In this document: one piece after another, positions 16,171-24,993 of the stretch
Layout of the letters: every line of letters starts with the position of its first letter
Position numbering within the stretch: the stretch's first letter is position 1
Source of the DNA: an uncultured Coriobacteriaceae bacterium
GTDB taxonomy: Bacteria; Actinomycetota; Coriobacteriia; Coriobacteriales; Coriobacteriaceae
Reading direction: 5' to 3'
DNA length: 64,000 bases
Assembly (NCBI GenBank): GCA_949287085.1
Contig: CASEER010000008.1
Span: 20,503-84,502, forward strand
Translations under genes and position numbers: made by a program
Notes under the pieces: model-generated
Told to the model about the DNA's origin: nothing
The model's database searches: none
Seen by the model: only the letters and a program-made list of their open reading frames with translations

Positions 16171-17120
16171 CACCACGCGAGCTGGGCGATGTTTCCGCGG
16201 ATGTGGTCGCAGCTCGCGGCGAAGAGCTCCTGCTCGTGCTCGGTTAGATCAAGATGAATGACCTCTTCCACGCCCCGCGCGCCCACGCAGCAGGGGAGCG
16301 ACGCCCAGATGCCCTCTTGGCCATACTCACCGGTCAGCTGCGTCGAGCAGGCAAAGATGGTGTGCTCGTTGGAGAGCACCGCGCGCGTGATGCGCGCCGC
16401 CGCGTTGGCCACGCCGTATTCGGTGCAGTTCTTGCCGTTGGCTACCACGTAGCCGTTCATGCGGCCCTGCTCCTCGATGTCTTCGTGGCTAAAGGAGAAC
16501 CGTTCGGGCTGCTCGGCCTCCCATTCGGCGAGCGGCTTGCCGCCGATGTTCACCTGCGACCATGCGGCAAACTGGCTAAAGCCGTGCTCGCCCAGCATGT
16601 AAGCGCCAATCGACCCTTGCTCGTAGCCCGTGGCCTGCGAGAGCGCGCAGCGCAGGCGCGCCGAGTCGAGTGCCGTGCCCGTGCCGATGATGCGCTTGGG
16701 GTCGTAGCCGGTCAGATGCCAGATGGCCGTGGCCACCACGTCGCACGGGTTTGCCACGCTCACCCATACGCCGTCAAACCCCGCGTCAACGATGGCGTTG
16801 GCAAAGGTGCGCACCTCGGCCGCAGTTACTTGCAGCTCGCCGTCACGGTTAACGAGCGCCTCCTTTACGTGGCCCGCGGCGTTTACGATTACGTCGCACG
16901 AGGCGAGGGCTGCGTAATCGGCGCCGGCGTTCTCGATCTGTACCGTGTGCGGGGCAAACGAGAGTGAGTCGCGCAGGTCCTGCACCTCGGCGCGCAGCTT
17001 GTCCTCCTTGACGTCAACGAGCACGAGCTCGTCTGCGATTCCCTGCATAATCAGGCTGTACGCCACGTGCGCTCCCACGTGCCCCTGACCCAGAATGCCA
17101 ACGCGCTTTACCATGCCCAT
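16167..17120 (-). CDS. L-lactate / L-2-hydroxyacid dehydrogenase
   Basis: 317 aa NAD-dependent enzyme of the LDH/MDH family: Rossmann loop GQGHVGAHVA (10-19), acidic LVDV after strand 2, VSVANPCDVV, the subunit motif GTGTALDSARLR and the catalytic His in MLGEHGFSQF. The loop NAAGHVKE and the FSQFAAWS segment resemble L-2-hydroxyisocaproate dehydrogenase more than classical L-LDH, so branched 2-oxoacids are possible substrates. A gggagc site precedes the ATG. It is divergent from the gene at 17390. Confidence 0.88.
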   Translation of the reverse strand: MGMVKRVGILGQGHVGAHVAYSLIMQGIADELVLVDVKEDKLRAEVQDLRDSLSFAPHTVQIENAGADYAALASCDVIVNAAGHVKEALVNRDGELQVTAAEVRTFANAIVDAGFDGVWVSVANPCDVVATAIWHLTGYDPKRIIGTGTALDSARLRCALSQATGYEQGSIGAYMLGEHGFSQFAAWSQVNIGGKPLAEWEAEQPERFSFSHEDIEEQGRMNGYVVANGKNCTEYGVANAAARITRAVLSNEHTIFACSTQLTGEYGQEGIWASLPCCVGARGVEEVIHLDLTEHEQELFAASCDHIRGNIAQLAWW

Positions 17121-17389
17121 AGTGTTGCTCCCTGTCTGTTGGCCGCGGTGCTTTGAGCGCGGCGATTACCGTCAATAGATGTAAGGGCATCATACCAACC
17201 TGAGCAAAGGCCATACTCCGTATAGATTGCCGAAACACGACGGTAGCAAACTTGCGTTGTACGCCCGCGATTGCATGGTGGGAGCCCTGTGCGCTATGCA
17301 TGTGTGCTCTCTGCGCTTTGCATTTTGGATTCAGCGGAATTTTGGGGATAATGCCAACGTTAGGTTTGCAATCGTGAGAGGGGATACAC

Positions 17390-18583
17390 GTGGCAGAAAC
17401 CAGGAACGCCAAAGTCTATTTCACCAACCTGCGCACCTATGGGCGCGAAAGCCAGCTCGACAAGCTCAAGCGCCTGATCAAGCGCGCGGGCATCGAGCAG
17501 ATTGATTTTGAGAACAAGTTCGTGGCCATCAAGATGCACTTTGGCGAGCTGGGCAACCTCAGCTTCCTGCGTCCCAACTACGCGCGCGCCGTGGCCGATG
17601 TGGTCAAGGAGCTCGGTGGCAAGGCGTTCCTCACCGACTGCAACACGCTCTACGTTGGCAGCCGCAAGAACGCGCTCGAGCACATTGACTGCGCGTACCA
17701 AAACGGCTTCACCCCGTATGCCACCGGCTGCCAGGTAATCATTGCCGACGGTCTCAAGGGCACCGACGAGACCCTCGTCCCCGTGAAGAACGGCGAGTAC
17801 GTGAAGGAGGCCAAGATCGGCCACGCCCTCATGGATGCGGACATCGTTATTAGCCTCACGCACTTTAAGGGCCACGAGCAGGCGGGCTTTGGCGGCTGCA
17901 TGAAGAACCTCGGCATGGGCGGCGGCAGCCGTGCCGGCAAGATGGAGCAGCACGCCGCCGGCAAGCCCAGCTGCGACGTGTCCAAGTGCATCGGGTGCCG
18001 CGCGTGCGAGCGCATCTGCGCCCATGGTGCCATTAGCTTCGATGGGACCCGCGAGCGCGAGCTTGCTAACGGCTCCACCCGTACCGTGCACGTGGCCTCG
18101 ATTGACCACGACCGCTGCGTGGGCTGCGGCCGTTGCATTGGCGCCTGCAACCAGGACGCCATCGAGCCGGATTACGGCGCCGCGGTCGATGTGCTCAACT
18201 ATAAGATTGCCGAGTACACGCAGGCTATCGTGCAAGATCGCCCGCAGTTCCACATCTCGATTGCCATGGACATCAGCCCCAACTGCGACTGCCACGCCGA
18301 GAACGACACGCCCATCGTGCCCGACCTGGGCATGTTTGCGAGCTTTGACCCCGTAGCCATCGACCAGGCCTGCATCGACATGGCGCTCAAGGCCCCGGCG
18401 CTGCCCAATACCGAGCTCACGGACATGAAGGCCAAGCTTGAGGCCGAGGGCGGCGTGCCGGAGCGCTGCGAGCACGACCACTTCAACATGACCCACCCGG
18501 ACACCAACTGGCGCTCCATGATCGAGCACGCCGAAAAGATCGGCCTGGGCACGAGCCGCTACGAGCTGATCGAAGTTAAGTAG
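17390..18583 (+). CDS. DUF362-family protein with two [4Fe-4S] cluster motifs
   Basis: 397 aa. The N-terminal ~185 residues are the DUF362 domain (KMHFGELGN, SLTHFKGHEQAGFGG). Two ferredoxin motifs follow: CIGCRACERIC and CVGCGRCIGAC, each with its fourth Cys. GTG start with a gagagggg site. Proteins of this type are redox carriers or maturation factors in anaerobes; the precise reaction is not known. The preceding gap 17121-17389 is a divergent promoter region without a gene. Confidence 0.9.
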   Translation: MAETRNAKVYFTNLRTYGRESQLDKLKRLIKRAGIEQIDFENKFVAIKMHFGELGNLSFLRPNYARAVADVVKELGGKAFLTDCNTLYVGSRKNALEHIDCAYQNGFTPYATGCQVIIADGLKGTDETLVPVKNGEYVKEAKIGHALMDADIVISLTHFKGHEQAGFGGCMKNLGMGGGSRAGKMEQHAAGKPSCDVSKCIGCRACERICAHGAISFDGTRERELANGSTRTVHVASIDHDRCVGCGRCIGACNQDAIEPDYGAAVDVLNYKIAEYTQAIVQDRPQFHISIAMDISPNCDCHAENDTPIVPDLGMFASFDPVAIDQACIDMALKAPALPNTELTDMKAKLEAEGGVPERCEHDHFNMTHPDTNWRSMIEHAEKIGLGTSRYELIEVK

Positions 18584-18648
18584 CCGAGTCGCGCTGTTTG
18601 GGGCGAGCACGCCAACTATTGCGGTTCCATGCGCGTCAACGGGTGTTA

Positions 18649-18676
18649 TTGAGCTGGTCTTGCCTTCTGCTATAGT
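18649..18676 (+). promoter_or_regulatory. Promoter upstream of trhA-like gene
   Basis: TTGAGC (18649-18654) and TATAGT (18671-18676) are separated by 16 bp; the start codon is 35 bp downstream. Confidence 0.55.
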
Positions 18677-18710
18677 TATGAGCAGTCTATTTTTGGAGGA
18701 TCGCGTACCT

Positions 18711-19529
18711 ATGTCCGCATCAGGTGACAGTTCCCAACCCCGAAGTACCTCGGGTGCGCTTGACGTGTCCTGCGCTCAGGAGGAGACGGCCGACGCGCCC
18801 GCAGCTTCTGCCGACGTTTGCGCCACGTGCCGCAAGCGCAGGCGTTCTTGCCCCAAATACCCACGCCCTGCAAAGGAGGACGCGGCCAACGACCTGCCGC
18901 TCTACACGTTGGGCGAAGAAATTGCCAACGCCATTACCCATGGCATTGGCGTATTGCTTGCCATTGCGGGGTTGGTGCTCCTTATTGTTAAGGCGGCACT
19001 TGGCGGCGCAGCTCCCGCGCATCTTATCTCGGCCATCGTTTTTGGCGTAACGCTCATCCTTGAGTACCTTGCCTCGACGCTCTACCATGCCATCCAGGTG
19101 CCCGGTGCCAAGCGCATCTTTCGCATCATCGACCACAGCAGCATCTACCTGCTCATTGCGGGCAGCTATACGCCGTTTTGCCTGATTACGCTTGCGCCGT
19201 ACGCGGGCATCGTGCTCTTTGTCGTGGTGTGGGCGCTCGCGTTTGCCGGTATTTCGTTCGAGATCATCGGTCGCCAGCGTCAGCCGCGCTGGGTGACCAT
19301 CATCATTTACCTCGTCATGGGCTGGCTTGTGGTGTTCCGCTTGCCGCAGCTGCTTGAGGCGCTCGACCCCATGGCCCTGGCGCTGCTGGTGGTGGGCGGC
19401 CTGTGCTACACCTTTGGCACGGCGTTTTACCTTATGAAGCAAATCCGCTATATGCACAGCGTATGGCACCTGTGGGTGCTCGCTGGCAGCATCTTTATCT
19501 TTATGGCGGTGATCCTCTTCGTGATTTAG
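18711..19529 (+). CDS. trhA: TrhA / hemolysin III-family membrane protein
   Basis: 272 aa, seven predicted membrane helices in the C-terminal 210 residues with PAQR/TrhA motifs: EEIANAITHGIG, YHAIQVPG, DHSSIYLLIAGSYTP and HSVWHLWVLAGS. The conserved His and Ser residues are present. The family acts in membrane homeostasis. Residues 1-65 are an unusual soluble extension with CATCRKRRRSCPKYPRP, a possible small metal site. ATG 18711 has ggagga 10 bases upstream. Confidence 0.88.
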   Translation: MSASGDSSQPRSTSGALDVSCAQEETADAPAASADVCATCRKRRRSCPKYPRPAKEDAANDLPLYTLGEEIANAITHGIGVLLAIAGLVLLIVKAALGGAAPAHLISAIVFGVTLILEYLASTLYHAIQVPGAKRIFRIIDHSSIYLLIAGSYTPFCLITLAPYAGIVLFVVVWALAFAGISFEIIGRQRQPRWVTIIIYLVMGWLVVFRLPQLLEALDPMALALLVVGGLCYTFGTAFYLMKQIRYMHSVWHLWVLAGSIFIFMAVILFVI

Positions 19530-19535
19530 CGTTTT

Positions 19536-19566
19536 GGGCGGCCGCTCCGGCGGACCCGCCGTTTTC
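19536..19566 (+). terminator. Probable terminator after trhA
   Basis: GGCGG (19537-19541) pairs with CCGCC (19556-19560), with an inner CCG/CGG pair, followed by GTTTTC. Confidence 0.45.
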
Positions 19567-19703
19567 TTGCTATCTGCGCGCCGTATCCGCGCACGCGTTT
19601 GCCCCGCGCCTGGGCGCTGCGAACCGCCGGCGCCCGCGCCTTGGCGTTGCAGCTCTGGCACATCGCACTATTCATTGAACCGAGGAGGTTTGAACTCGTC
19701 CTT

Positions 19704-21080
19704 ATGGGCATAGCAATTTCTATCGTCGCAACCCTGCTTCTGACGCTGCTTAACGGCTATTTCTCGATGTCCGAGATGGCGCTCACCACCGCCAAGCGCG
19801 CCACGCTCGAGCACGACGCCGAGGAGGGTGACAAACGCGCCGCCCGCGCGCTCGATCTGGCAACGGATTCCACGGACTTTTTGGCCACCATCCAGGTTGC
19901 CATTACGCTCGTGGGCTTCTTCTCGGCTACCGTGTCGTCCAACACACTGTCGGAGCCGCTCACCGCGTGGGTTGAGTCCTTTGGCATCGCGCCGCTTTCG
20001 GCCGCGGCTCCCATTGCTTCGCCCATCATCATCACGCTCATCGTGTCGTACCTCTCCATCGTGGTGGGCGAGCTCGTGCCCAAGCGCATTGGCCTCTCCG
20101 ATGCCGAGGGCATGGCCAAATCGGTCGCGGGGCCCATCAGCACGTTCCGCAAGCTCGCCAAGCCGCTCGTGTGGCTCACGCAGGCGAGCGCCAACGGCCT
20201 CAGCGCCATTCTGGGCATTAAGAGCGCCGACGACCGCCAAAACGTTTCCGAAGAAGAGATCAAGTACATGGTCTCCGAGCAGGACACCCTGCTTGATGAG
20301 GAAAAGCGCATGATCCACGAGATCTTTGACCTGGGCGACGCCGTGGCGCGCGAGGTCATGGTGCCGCGCGTGGACGTGCAGATGGCCGAGGACACCAACA
20401 CCGTGGACGAGGTCATGGAGCTCATGCGCCGCACCGGCTTTTCGCGCGTGCCCGTGTTCCGCGAGGACGCCGACAACGTGGTGGGCATCGCGCACATCAA
20501 GGACCTGGTGGGCATCGCGCTCAGCGGCAACGGCTCCGAGCCCGTGGGCGCGCACCTGCGCGACGTGACCTTTGTGCCCGACACCAAGGACATCCTGCCG
20601 CTTCTTTCTGAGATGCAGACCGCGCATGACCAGATTGTGGTCGTGGTGGACGAGTACGGCGGCACGGCCGGCATCATAACCATCGAGGACATTGTTGAAG
20701 AGATCGTGGGCGAGATCGAGGACGAGTTTGACCCCGACAACAAGTACCTCACGCGGCTCAGCCGGCGTGAGTGGCTCGTGGACGGCCGCTTTAGCTGCGA
20801 CGATGCCGAGGAGCTCGGTTGGCCCATCGAGGAGAGCGACGAGTACGAGACCATTGCCGGCTGGATCTTGGACATCTGCGACGGCGTGCCGGATATTGGT
20901 GAGGTTTTTGAGGTGGACGGCTACCGCTTCAAGGTGCAGTCCATGCGCGGCCGCCGCATCTCGCTCATCCGCGTGATTGCACCCGAGGAGCCCGCGCCCG
21001 AGGCCAAAGCCTCAACCGAGGACTCTACCAGCGACGACGTCAAGGAACCGCAGGAGGCGGAGGAGAGCGCCAGCGCGTAG
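19704..21080 (+). CDS. CNNM/CorC-family protein (DUF21-CBS-CBS-CorC)
   Basis: 458 aa: three or four membrane helices in a DUF21 domain (~1-200, with TTAKRATLE and VGELVPKRIGL), a CBS pair (~215-335, REVMVPRVDV, GGTAGIITIEDIVEEIVGEI) and a C-terminal CorC_HlyC domain. Such proteins are implicated in Mg/Co efflux. The ribosome site gaggagg is 15 bases before the only suitable ATG, longer than usual. Confidence 0.92.
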   Translation: MGIAISIVATLLLTLLNGYFSMSEMALTTAKRATLEHDAEEGDKRAARALDLATDSTDFLATIQVAITLVGFFSATVSSNTLSEPLTAWVESFGIAPLSAAAPIASPIIITLIVSYLSIVVGELVPKRIGLSDAEGMAKSVAGPISTFRKLAKPLVWLTQASANGLSAILGIKSADDRQNVSEEEIKYMVSEQDTLLDEEKRMIHEIFDLGDAVAREVMVPRVDVQMAEDTNTVDEVMELMRRTGFSRVPVFREDADNVVGIAHIKDLVGIALSGNGSEPVGAHLRDVTFVPDTKDILPLLSEMQTAHDQIVVVVDEYGGTAGIITIEDIVEEIVGEIEDEFDPDNKYLTRLSRREWLVDGRFSCDDAEELGWPIEESDEYETIAGWILDICDGVPDIGEVFEVDGYRFKVQSMRGRRISLIRVIAPEEPAPEAKASTEDSTSDDVKEPQEAEESASA

Positions 21081-21200
21081 CATGAAAATCTCCTGGCTGA
21101 TTTTATCGTTCGCCTGGGATATGCCCCGCGCGGTTGCGTTACGATGGCAGGGAGCATTTCCCTGCCGCGCGCAGCGCCTGCGACTGAAGATCGGAGAGCT

Positions 21201-21854
21201 ATGGCGACCTTGTTTACCATTCTTAAGATTACCGTTGACGACACCAAGATGCGCGCCCGGGTGCTGGTAAACCCCGGTATGCCGCTTATGACCTCGGAAG
21301 ATATTGAGGCCACGGCGCGCGTGTACTACCTGGCCCCGGCCATTGCCCAGCATGCGTGCTTTGGCGATGCGGGCGAGAAGTTCCAGGATTGCATGGGAAA
21401 CACCGAGATTGCGCACCTGCTGGAGCACCTTACGGTCGAGATTATGAACGAGACGGGTCTGGCGGGCGCGATTTCGTGCGGACGCACGCGTGCAGTCGCG
21501 GATGATCCGCGTGTCTTTGAGATCGAGCTCTCGTGCCCGGACGACGCACTGACCATCGGCGCCTTGTCCTCGGCAACGTTCATGATGGACTGGGCGTTCT
21601 TGCATCCCGATGTGGCGGCGCCCGACTTTGCCGGTACCGTTGAGGGCATGCGCCAGCTGGTGCTGAGCTTGCGGGGCGAGGCCCCGGAGGACGCCGCGGC
21701 CGAGGCTTCATCTGATGCTGAGGATGCGCCGGAGGCTGCAGAGGCGCCGGCGGCAGACGAGCAGGCTGCCGAAGCGCCGGCACCTGAAGATGCGCCGTAT
21801 GATGCCGCCGATGGCGCAGGCGAGGCCCCGGAGGCCGCAACACCCGAGGCGTAA
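21201..21854 (+). CDS. Stand-alone cyanophycin-synthetase N-domain-like protein
   Basis: 217 aa. Residues ~1-150 resemble the N-terminal domain of cyanophycin synthetase: the block EIAHLLEHLTVEIMNETG followed by ISCGRTR and a short VFEIELSCPDD strand, as in CphA's HVVEHVALELQ..AG..GFGKTR. The ATP-grasp and Mur-ligase-like domains that polymerise Asp-Arg are absent. Residues 155-217 are an Ala/Glu/Pro/Asp tail. ATG 21201 follows ggagag. Whether it binds peptides or serves as a regulator is unknown. The assignment rests on motif memory, not on a search. Confidence 0.65.
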   Translation: MATLFTILKITVDDTKMRARVLVNPGMPLMTSEDIEATARVYYLAPAIAQHACFGDAGEKFQDCMGNTEIAHLLEHLTVEIMNETGLAGAISCGRTRAVADDPRVFEIELSCPDDALTIGALSSATFMMDWAFLHPDVAAPDFAGTVEGMRQLVLSLRGEAPEDAAAEASSDAEDAPEAAEAPAADEQAAEAPAPEDAPYDAADGAGEAPEAATPEA

Positions 21855-21951
21855 CGTTTGCGGATGCGGCGGAGCGCGGCTGCGTTCTGCGGGTATAATA
21901 GGCGAACATGAAGTCACCGTGTGAACGGATTCAATAGAAGGGAATCACGTT

Positions 21952-22335
21952 ATGGGTAAGGCCTTCAGCTTCATTGCCGGTGCCACGATTGGTGCCGCTG
22001 CCGGCACCATCATCGGCATTCTCGTTGCTCCGCGTTCTGGTGCCGAAACCCGCGCCATGGCCGCCGATATGGCCAACGATGCCTGGGATAGCGCGCGCGA
22101 CATGTACGAGCAGGGCACCGAGCAGGCCCGCGCCGCCATGAACGATTTTGGTCCCATGGTCGATGCCAAGACCGATGAGCTCCGCGCCAAGGTTGACCTG
22201 GCCCGCGAGCGCATGGACCAGCTGCGCGAGACCCTGAACGACGCCATTGCCGGCGGCACCGTAACGCCCGCCATGGACGTTGAGGTTGAGGTCGCCCCCG
22301 GCGTCGAGGCTGACGAGGCTCCTGCCGAGGCGTAA
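21952..22335 (+). CDS. YtxH-domain protein
   Basis: 127 aa. The N-terminus is a glycine-rich membrane helix (FIAGATIGAAAGTIIGILVAP) followed directly by RSGAETR, the YtxH hallmark; the rest is amphipathic helix and an acidic tail. Likely a small membrane-anchored stress protein. Its stop overlaps the next start (TAATG), so the two genes are coupled. Confidence 0.88.
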   Translation: MGKAFSFIAGATIGAAAGTIIGILVAPRSGAETRAMAADMANDAWDSARDMYEQGTEQARAAMNDFGPMVDAKTDELRAKVDLARERMDQLRETLNDAIAGGTVTPAMDVEVEVAPGVEADEAPAEA

Positions 22336-23138
22336 TGCGCACCAAAGATTTTCAGGGCATCAAGATCTACCGGATTCCGCCCGAGGCCAAGCGCACCCGT
22401 AAAGACGGCACGCCGCGCAGTCCCAAGCGCTTGGGCAAGATTCACTTTCCGGTGTTTACCGCAAACGGCCAGCAGGTCGTTGGTTTTATGGTGTCGCCGC
22501 CCGATGTGGCCGGCATGATCAAGCAGCCCGACCGCTTTGTGGCGCGCGACGCCATCCGCGTGTACGAAGGCGTGGTGGCCGTAGATGACCGCAAGGATTC
22601 CTATGATGCCGCCGCAGCCAAGCGCCTGGGTATTGACTTAGACGCCTGCATCATCTGGACGGGCATGGATGCGGTAACCACCTCGGGCACCAAGCTGGGC
22701 TACTGTTCGGACGCAGCGTTCGACGGCAAGACGGGGGCCGTTACCAGCTTTACCCTCACGGGCGGGGCTACCGCAGCGGCGCTGCTGGGTACGGTCGAGA
22801 TGCCCGCGTCGTATCTCAAGGCCTATCGCGACGGTGCCATGATCGTGGACGATGCCGCGGCGTCGCTCGAGCTTTCGGGCGGCGTGGCAGCTAAGGCGGG
22901 CGAGGTTACGGCCAAGGCGAGCGTCAAGGTCAAACAGGGCGCCAAGGTCCTGGATGAGAAGGGCTCCGTTGCGGTCGAAAAAGGCTCGCGCGCGCTAGGC
23001 CGCCAACTGGGCAAAACGCGCGGCATGTTTTCGGCCTTTAAGGACGAGTTTAAGAAAGCGTCGGCGCCAAGCAGCGCGCACGGCACGTCGAGCAAACGAT
23101 CGGGGGGCTCGGCCGGCACGTCAAAGCGTTCTTCGTAG
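22335..23138 (+). CDS. PRC-barrel-like protein of unknown function
   Basis: 267 aa. Residues ~30-150 have the beta-rich PRC-barrel look (LGKIHFPVFTANGQQVVGFMV, then a second half TKLGYCSDAAFDGKTGAVTSF), the rest is a helical Ala/Lys/Val-rich stretch and a Ser/Gly/Lys tail. It is coupled to the YtxH gene and may work with it at the envelope. No catalytic motif was seen. Confidence 0.7.
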   Translation: MRTKDFQGIKIYRIPPEAKRTRKDGTPRSPKRLGKIHFPVFTANGQQVVGFMVSPPDVAGMIKQPDRFVARDAIRVYEGVVAVDDRKDSYDAAAAKRLGIDLDACIIWTGMDAVTTSGTKLGYCSDAAFDGKTGAVTSFTLTGGATAAALLGTVEMPASYLKAYRDGAMIVDDAAASLELSGGVAAKAGEVTAKASVKVKQGAKVLDEKGSVAVEKGSRALGRQLGKTRGMFSAFKDEFKKASAPSSAHGTSSKRSGGSAGTSKRSS

Positions 23139-23180
23139 CGTCGGCGGCGGGTTTGATCTGCGCCATAGGGGAGGACACCA

Positions 23181-24635
23181 TTGCTTAACCACACCACCTC
23201 CTACCCACCAAAGCGTCCGCACCCGCGGCGCAACCAAAAAACCACGGGTTACCAACTGCCCCGCGGCAGGGCGCGTGCGGCGCGACGGCCGGGGGCAACC
23301 TATCTCAATCATTCACAAGGATTTGGCAGCGCTGGCCGGCGCGGATACGGCGTTAACCGCGCGCCGCGCTTGACGCTGCGGCAGTCGGGCGGTCGGCGCA
23401 ACAACGCGCGGCGCTCATATGCCATTGTTATTGTGGGCTGCGCGCTCCTGTTTTTTGTGGCGAGCGTGATTTGGTACCTAAACCGCGGCGTAACCATTAC
23501 GCTCAACGGCGAAGAAGCGAGCATTCACATCAACGGCACCGTTGCGCAGCTGATTGAAAACGAGGGCCTCGACGAGCAGTATGACGCGGGCGACCTGCTG
23601 GCGGTTGACGACAGCGTGCTGGAGCGCGGCGGTGGCGACCGCTATAGCGTGCAGGTCAATGGCAAAAAAATTGCGATGGACGATTTATCCAACGTGCAGC
23701 TGAGCGGCGGCGAAAAGGTTAAAATCGCCGATGGCGCCGACAAATACGAGAAGCACGACGTCAAGGCAACCAAGATTGAGCCTACCATTACCGTCGACGG
23801 TACGGGTGCCATTGGCTATGTAAAAACCTGGGGCGTTCCGGGTCGTTCAGAAGTGTGGACGGGCAAGCAGTCGGGCATTGTGAAGGACCGCGGTGTGGTG
23901 CAAAAGGTGCAAAACTGCGAGGTCGTATACCGTTCGGTGACGCCCGACAAGGGCAACTACGTGGCGCTTACCTTTGACGAGGGCCCAAGTGAGTACACGC
24001 AGAAGATTCTTGACGTGCTAAACGAAAAGGGCGTCAAGGCGACGTTCTTCTTGCAGGGCAAGGCGGTGGAAGAAAACGTGGCGGCGGCCAAAGCCATTGC
24101 CGACGCTGGCCACGAGCTGGGGTCGAACGCCTACACCGATACCAACCTCACCAAGCTTTCGGACGACGACCTGCGCTCGCAGCTGACCAGTGGGTTTGAC
24201 GCCATCAAAGATGCGACGGGCACCTCAACGTGTTTGCTGCGCGCGCCGTACGCGGCGTTTTCGGCCAAGAATTGGGCAGAGGGCATGGACCTGGTAAGCG
24301 CCGTGGTGTCGTGGAATCTTGACTCGGGTGACTGGCTGCTGCCGGGGGCGAGCAGCGTGGTGGACACCGTGGTGGGCTCGGTGCGCAACGGCAACATCGT
24401 GCTGCTGACCGACAACGATGCCACCGGTTCGCAAACGGCTGAGGCGCTGGGCGATTTGATTGATCAGTTGCAGGATAAGGGCTACAAACTCGTGACGTTG
24501 AGCGAGCTGGTGGCTACGGATAAGGATTTGGCCAAGGAGCTCGACCTGTCCCAGGTGTCGATGCCGGATGATGCGGTGCTGCCGTCGGTTGCGGCAAAAG
24601 ATGCGGCTGGCGACGCCAACACCGCGGCGGAGTAG
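23181..24635 (+). CDS. Membrane-anchored polysaccharide deacetylase homologue lacking metal ligands
   Basis: 484 aa. A basic cytoplasmic tail (1-78), one membrane helix (~80-100), a beta-rich extracytoplasmic segment (~101-240) and a NodB domain (~255-470). The fold is clear, but the Asp-His-His triad is broken: motif 1 reads TFDEGP (264-269) for TFDDGP, motif 2 reads SNAYTDTN (315-322) where H..H is needed, and motif 5 reads LTDND without His. RAPY (354-357) remains. It is probably a non-catalytic partner or binder. TTG start after ggggagga. The intact paralogue follows at 24994. Confidence 0.88.
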   Translation: MLNHTTSYPPKRPHPRRNQKTTGYQLPRGRARAARRPGATYLNHSQGFGSAGRRGYGVNRAPRLTLRQSGGRRNNARRSYAIVIVGCALLFFVASVIWYLNRGVTITLNGEEASIHINGTVAQLIENEGLDEQYDAGDLLAVDDSVLERGGGDRYSVQVNGKKIAMDDLSNVQLSGGEKVKIADGADKYEKHDVKATKIEPTITVDGTGAIGYVKTWGVPGRSEVWTGKQSGIVKDRGVVQKVQNCEVVYRSVTPDKGNYVALTFDEGPSEYTQKILDVLNEKGVKATFFLQGKAVEENVAAAKAIADAGHELGSNAYTDTNLTKLSDDDLRSQLTSGFDAIKDATGTSTCLLRAPYAAFSAKNWAEGMDLVSAVVSWNLDSGDWLLPGASSVVDTVVGSVRNGNIVLLTDNDATGSQTAEALGDLIDQLQDKGYKLVTLSELVATDKDLAKELDLSQVSMPDDAVLPSVAAKDAAGDANTAAE

Positions 24636-24993
24636 CTCGCGCGGCGGCAGCTGCCTGGGTGCGGCATTTGCCCGGCGCGAGCTTGCAGCTGGCTTGGCGC
24701 GGCGTTTGCTCGGCGCGAACGTGCGGTTAGCGGCGCATGATGGTGGGCTTGATGAGGAGCGCGAGGGAATGTTGCCTACGGGTTAATGATCGTGATTAAC
24801 GCTTGCTGGTGCTTCCCTTAAACAATAGTTAAGGTTGGGATGAGTATCTTGCGCGCACTGTCCGCCACGATACACTGGTGGCGGCAAATCGAGCGCGCTA
24901 GGTACGCGCAGACAGACGCAGGATCGGCGTCGACGGAAGGGGCATTTGCAGCACGGCGCGGGGGCGCTGCGCTGCTTGAGGACTGGCGGCATC
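24636..24993. other. Intergenic region with degenerate repeats and a promoter
   Basis: The first ~100 bases are a GC-rich imperfect repeat (gcggcatttgcccggcgcga, then gcggcgtttgctcggcgcga about 40 bases later). A GTTAAT/ATTAAC inverted repeat with 7-base spacing lies at ~24782-24800 and may be an operator. No gene is supported. Confidence 0.5.
24849..24876 (+). promoter_or_regulatory. Promoter for the second deacetylase gene
   Basis: TTGCGC (24849-24854) and TACACT (24871-24876) with a 16-bp spacer, about 118 bp before the start codon. Confidence 0.5.
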
